In this document: in pieces, positions 40,546 through 40,665 of the stretch
Layout of the letters: each line of letters opens with the position of its first letter
How positions within the stretch are numbered: position 1 is the first letter of the stretch
Origin: an uncultured Johnsonella sp.
GTDB lineage: Bacteria; Bacillota; Clostridia; Lachnospirales; Lachnospiraceae
Assembly (NCBI GenBank): GCA_900766185.1
Contig: CAAFUL010000040.1
Span: forward strand, 1-40,665
Direction of reading: 5' to 3'
DNA: 40,665 nucleotides
Made by a program: the position numbers and the translations under genes
The notes under the pieces: generated by a model
Seen by the model: the letters and a program-made list of their open reading frames with translations, nothing else
What the model was told of the DNA's origin: nothing
Database searches by the model: none

Positions 40546-40665
40546 GTGAACTACCCATAGTCTAAAGCCTATGGGCTTCCTGCTTCGCTGACCTCGCAAC
40601 CTACTATCTCCACAGGCGTTAATTCGGGCAGTCCCTGCCCTATTGTTTTTTCTTATACTACCTTA
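40546..40665 (-). mobile_element. Right end of an IS200/IS605-family element with tnpB tail remnant
   Basis: On the minus strand, residues like those ending many TnpB proteins are seen in one frame (AGTARINACGDSRLRG), and an alternative tail (PVEIVGCEVSEAGSP, stop) in the next. Both frames meet stops near the window edge, so the gene may be decayed or frame-shifted. Then comes a perfect hairpin CCCATAG / CTATGGG (40569-40575 with 40554-40560) and the terminal sequence GTAGTTCAC ending at 40546. A hairpin followed by TTCAC at the 3' end is typical of IS200/IS605 right ends, where the TnpB guide-RNA scaffold also ends. The remainder lies beyond the window. Confidence 0.6.

Noticed and set aside
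40514..40558. 15-residue N-terminal extension of the protein at 39818-40513
   Set aside because: It is encoded by the right end of the IS element, and the AGGAGG supports the start at 40513.

Overview
The window looks like chromosome from a low-GC Gram-positive anaerobe, probably class Clostridia and perhaps Lachnospiraceae. That placement is inference from AT-rich composition, strong AGGAGG-type ribosome binding sites, many lipobox lipoproteins, a PadR/DUF1700/DUF4097 operon and a Bacillus-type yce/ter cluster. I saw no rRNA, tRNA or CRISPR array.

Layout. (1) 1-6435: three minus-strand lipoproteins (the first cut by the left edge), a Nudix hydrolase, an SRPBCC protein, and the plus-strand operon PadR - DUF1700 - DUF4097, which has a dyad over its promoter and a long foldable leader. 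(2) 6852-30826: a tellurite-resistance-like (Ter) stress and defence island, almost all on the minus strand. In transcription order it holds a cytoplasmic trypsin-like protease fused to a YceG-like domain, an ATP-grasp ligase, a TerD-dynamin fusion, an unknown 175-aa protein, a HerA/FtsK-type ATPase, a Tde1/Ntox15-type nuclease toxin with its Tdi1-like immunity protein, a second dynamin-like GTPase with a zinc finger, a rhomboid protease, YceG, TelA, four TerD-family proteins, a Ca2+-type P-ATPase and a HAD phosphatase. A CitE-like lyase diverges on the plus strand. (3) 31102-36669: five tandem paralogous lipoproteins with lysine-rich linkers. (4) 37149-40665: Maf with an out-of-frame winged-helix-like tail, flotillin, an unknown protein, and the right end of an IS200/IS605-type element running off the window.

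How the genes may work together. TerD proteins bind Ca2+, and TelA, YceG and TerD are the classical Ter stress set. The ATP-grasp, CitE-like lyase and HAD phosphatase match the small-molecule biosynthesis module known to accompany ter genes, although I see no phosphoribosyltransferase or TerC here. Set into this is a compact, probably co-transcribed block: TerD-dynamin, 175-aa protein, HerA ATPase, nuclease toxin, immunity protein, GTPase. It combines membrane remodelling, DNA or protein pumping and a nuclease effector, and it is the best candidate in the window for an undescribed defence or conflict system.

The intergenic regions are unusually rich in structured tandem repeats: 28-nt palindromic units before the terD genes, about 57-nt units before the ATP-grasp gene, and about 69-nt hairpin units between flotillin and maf.
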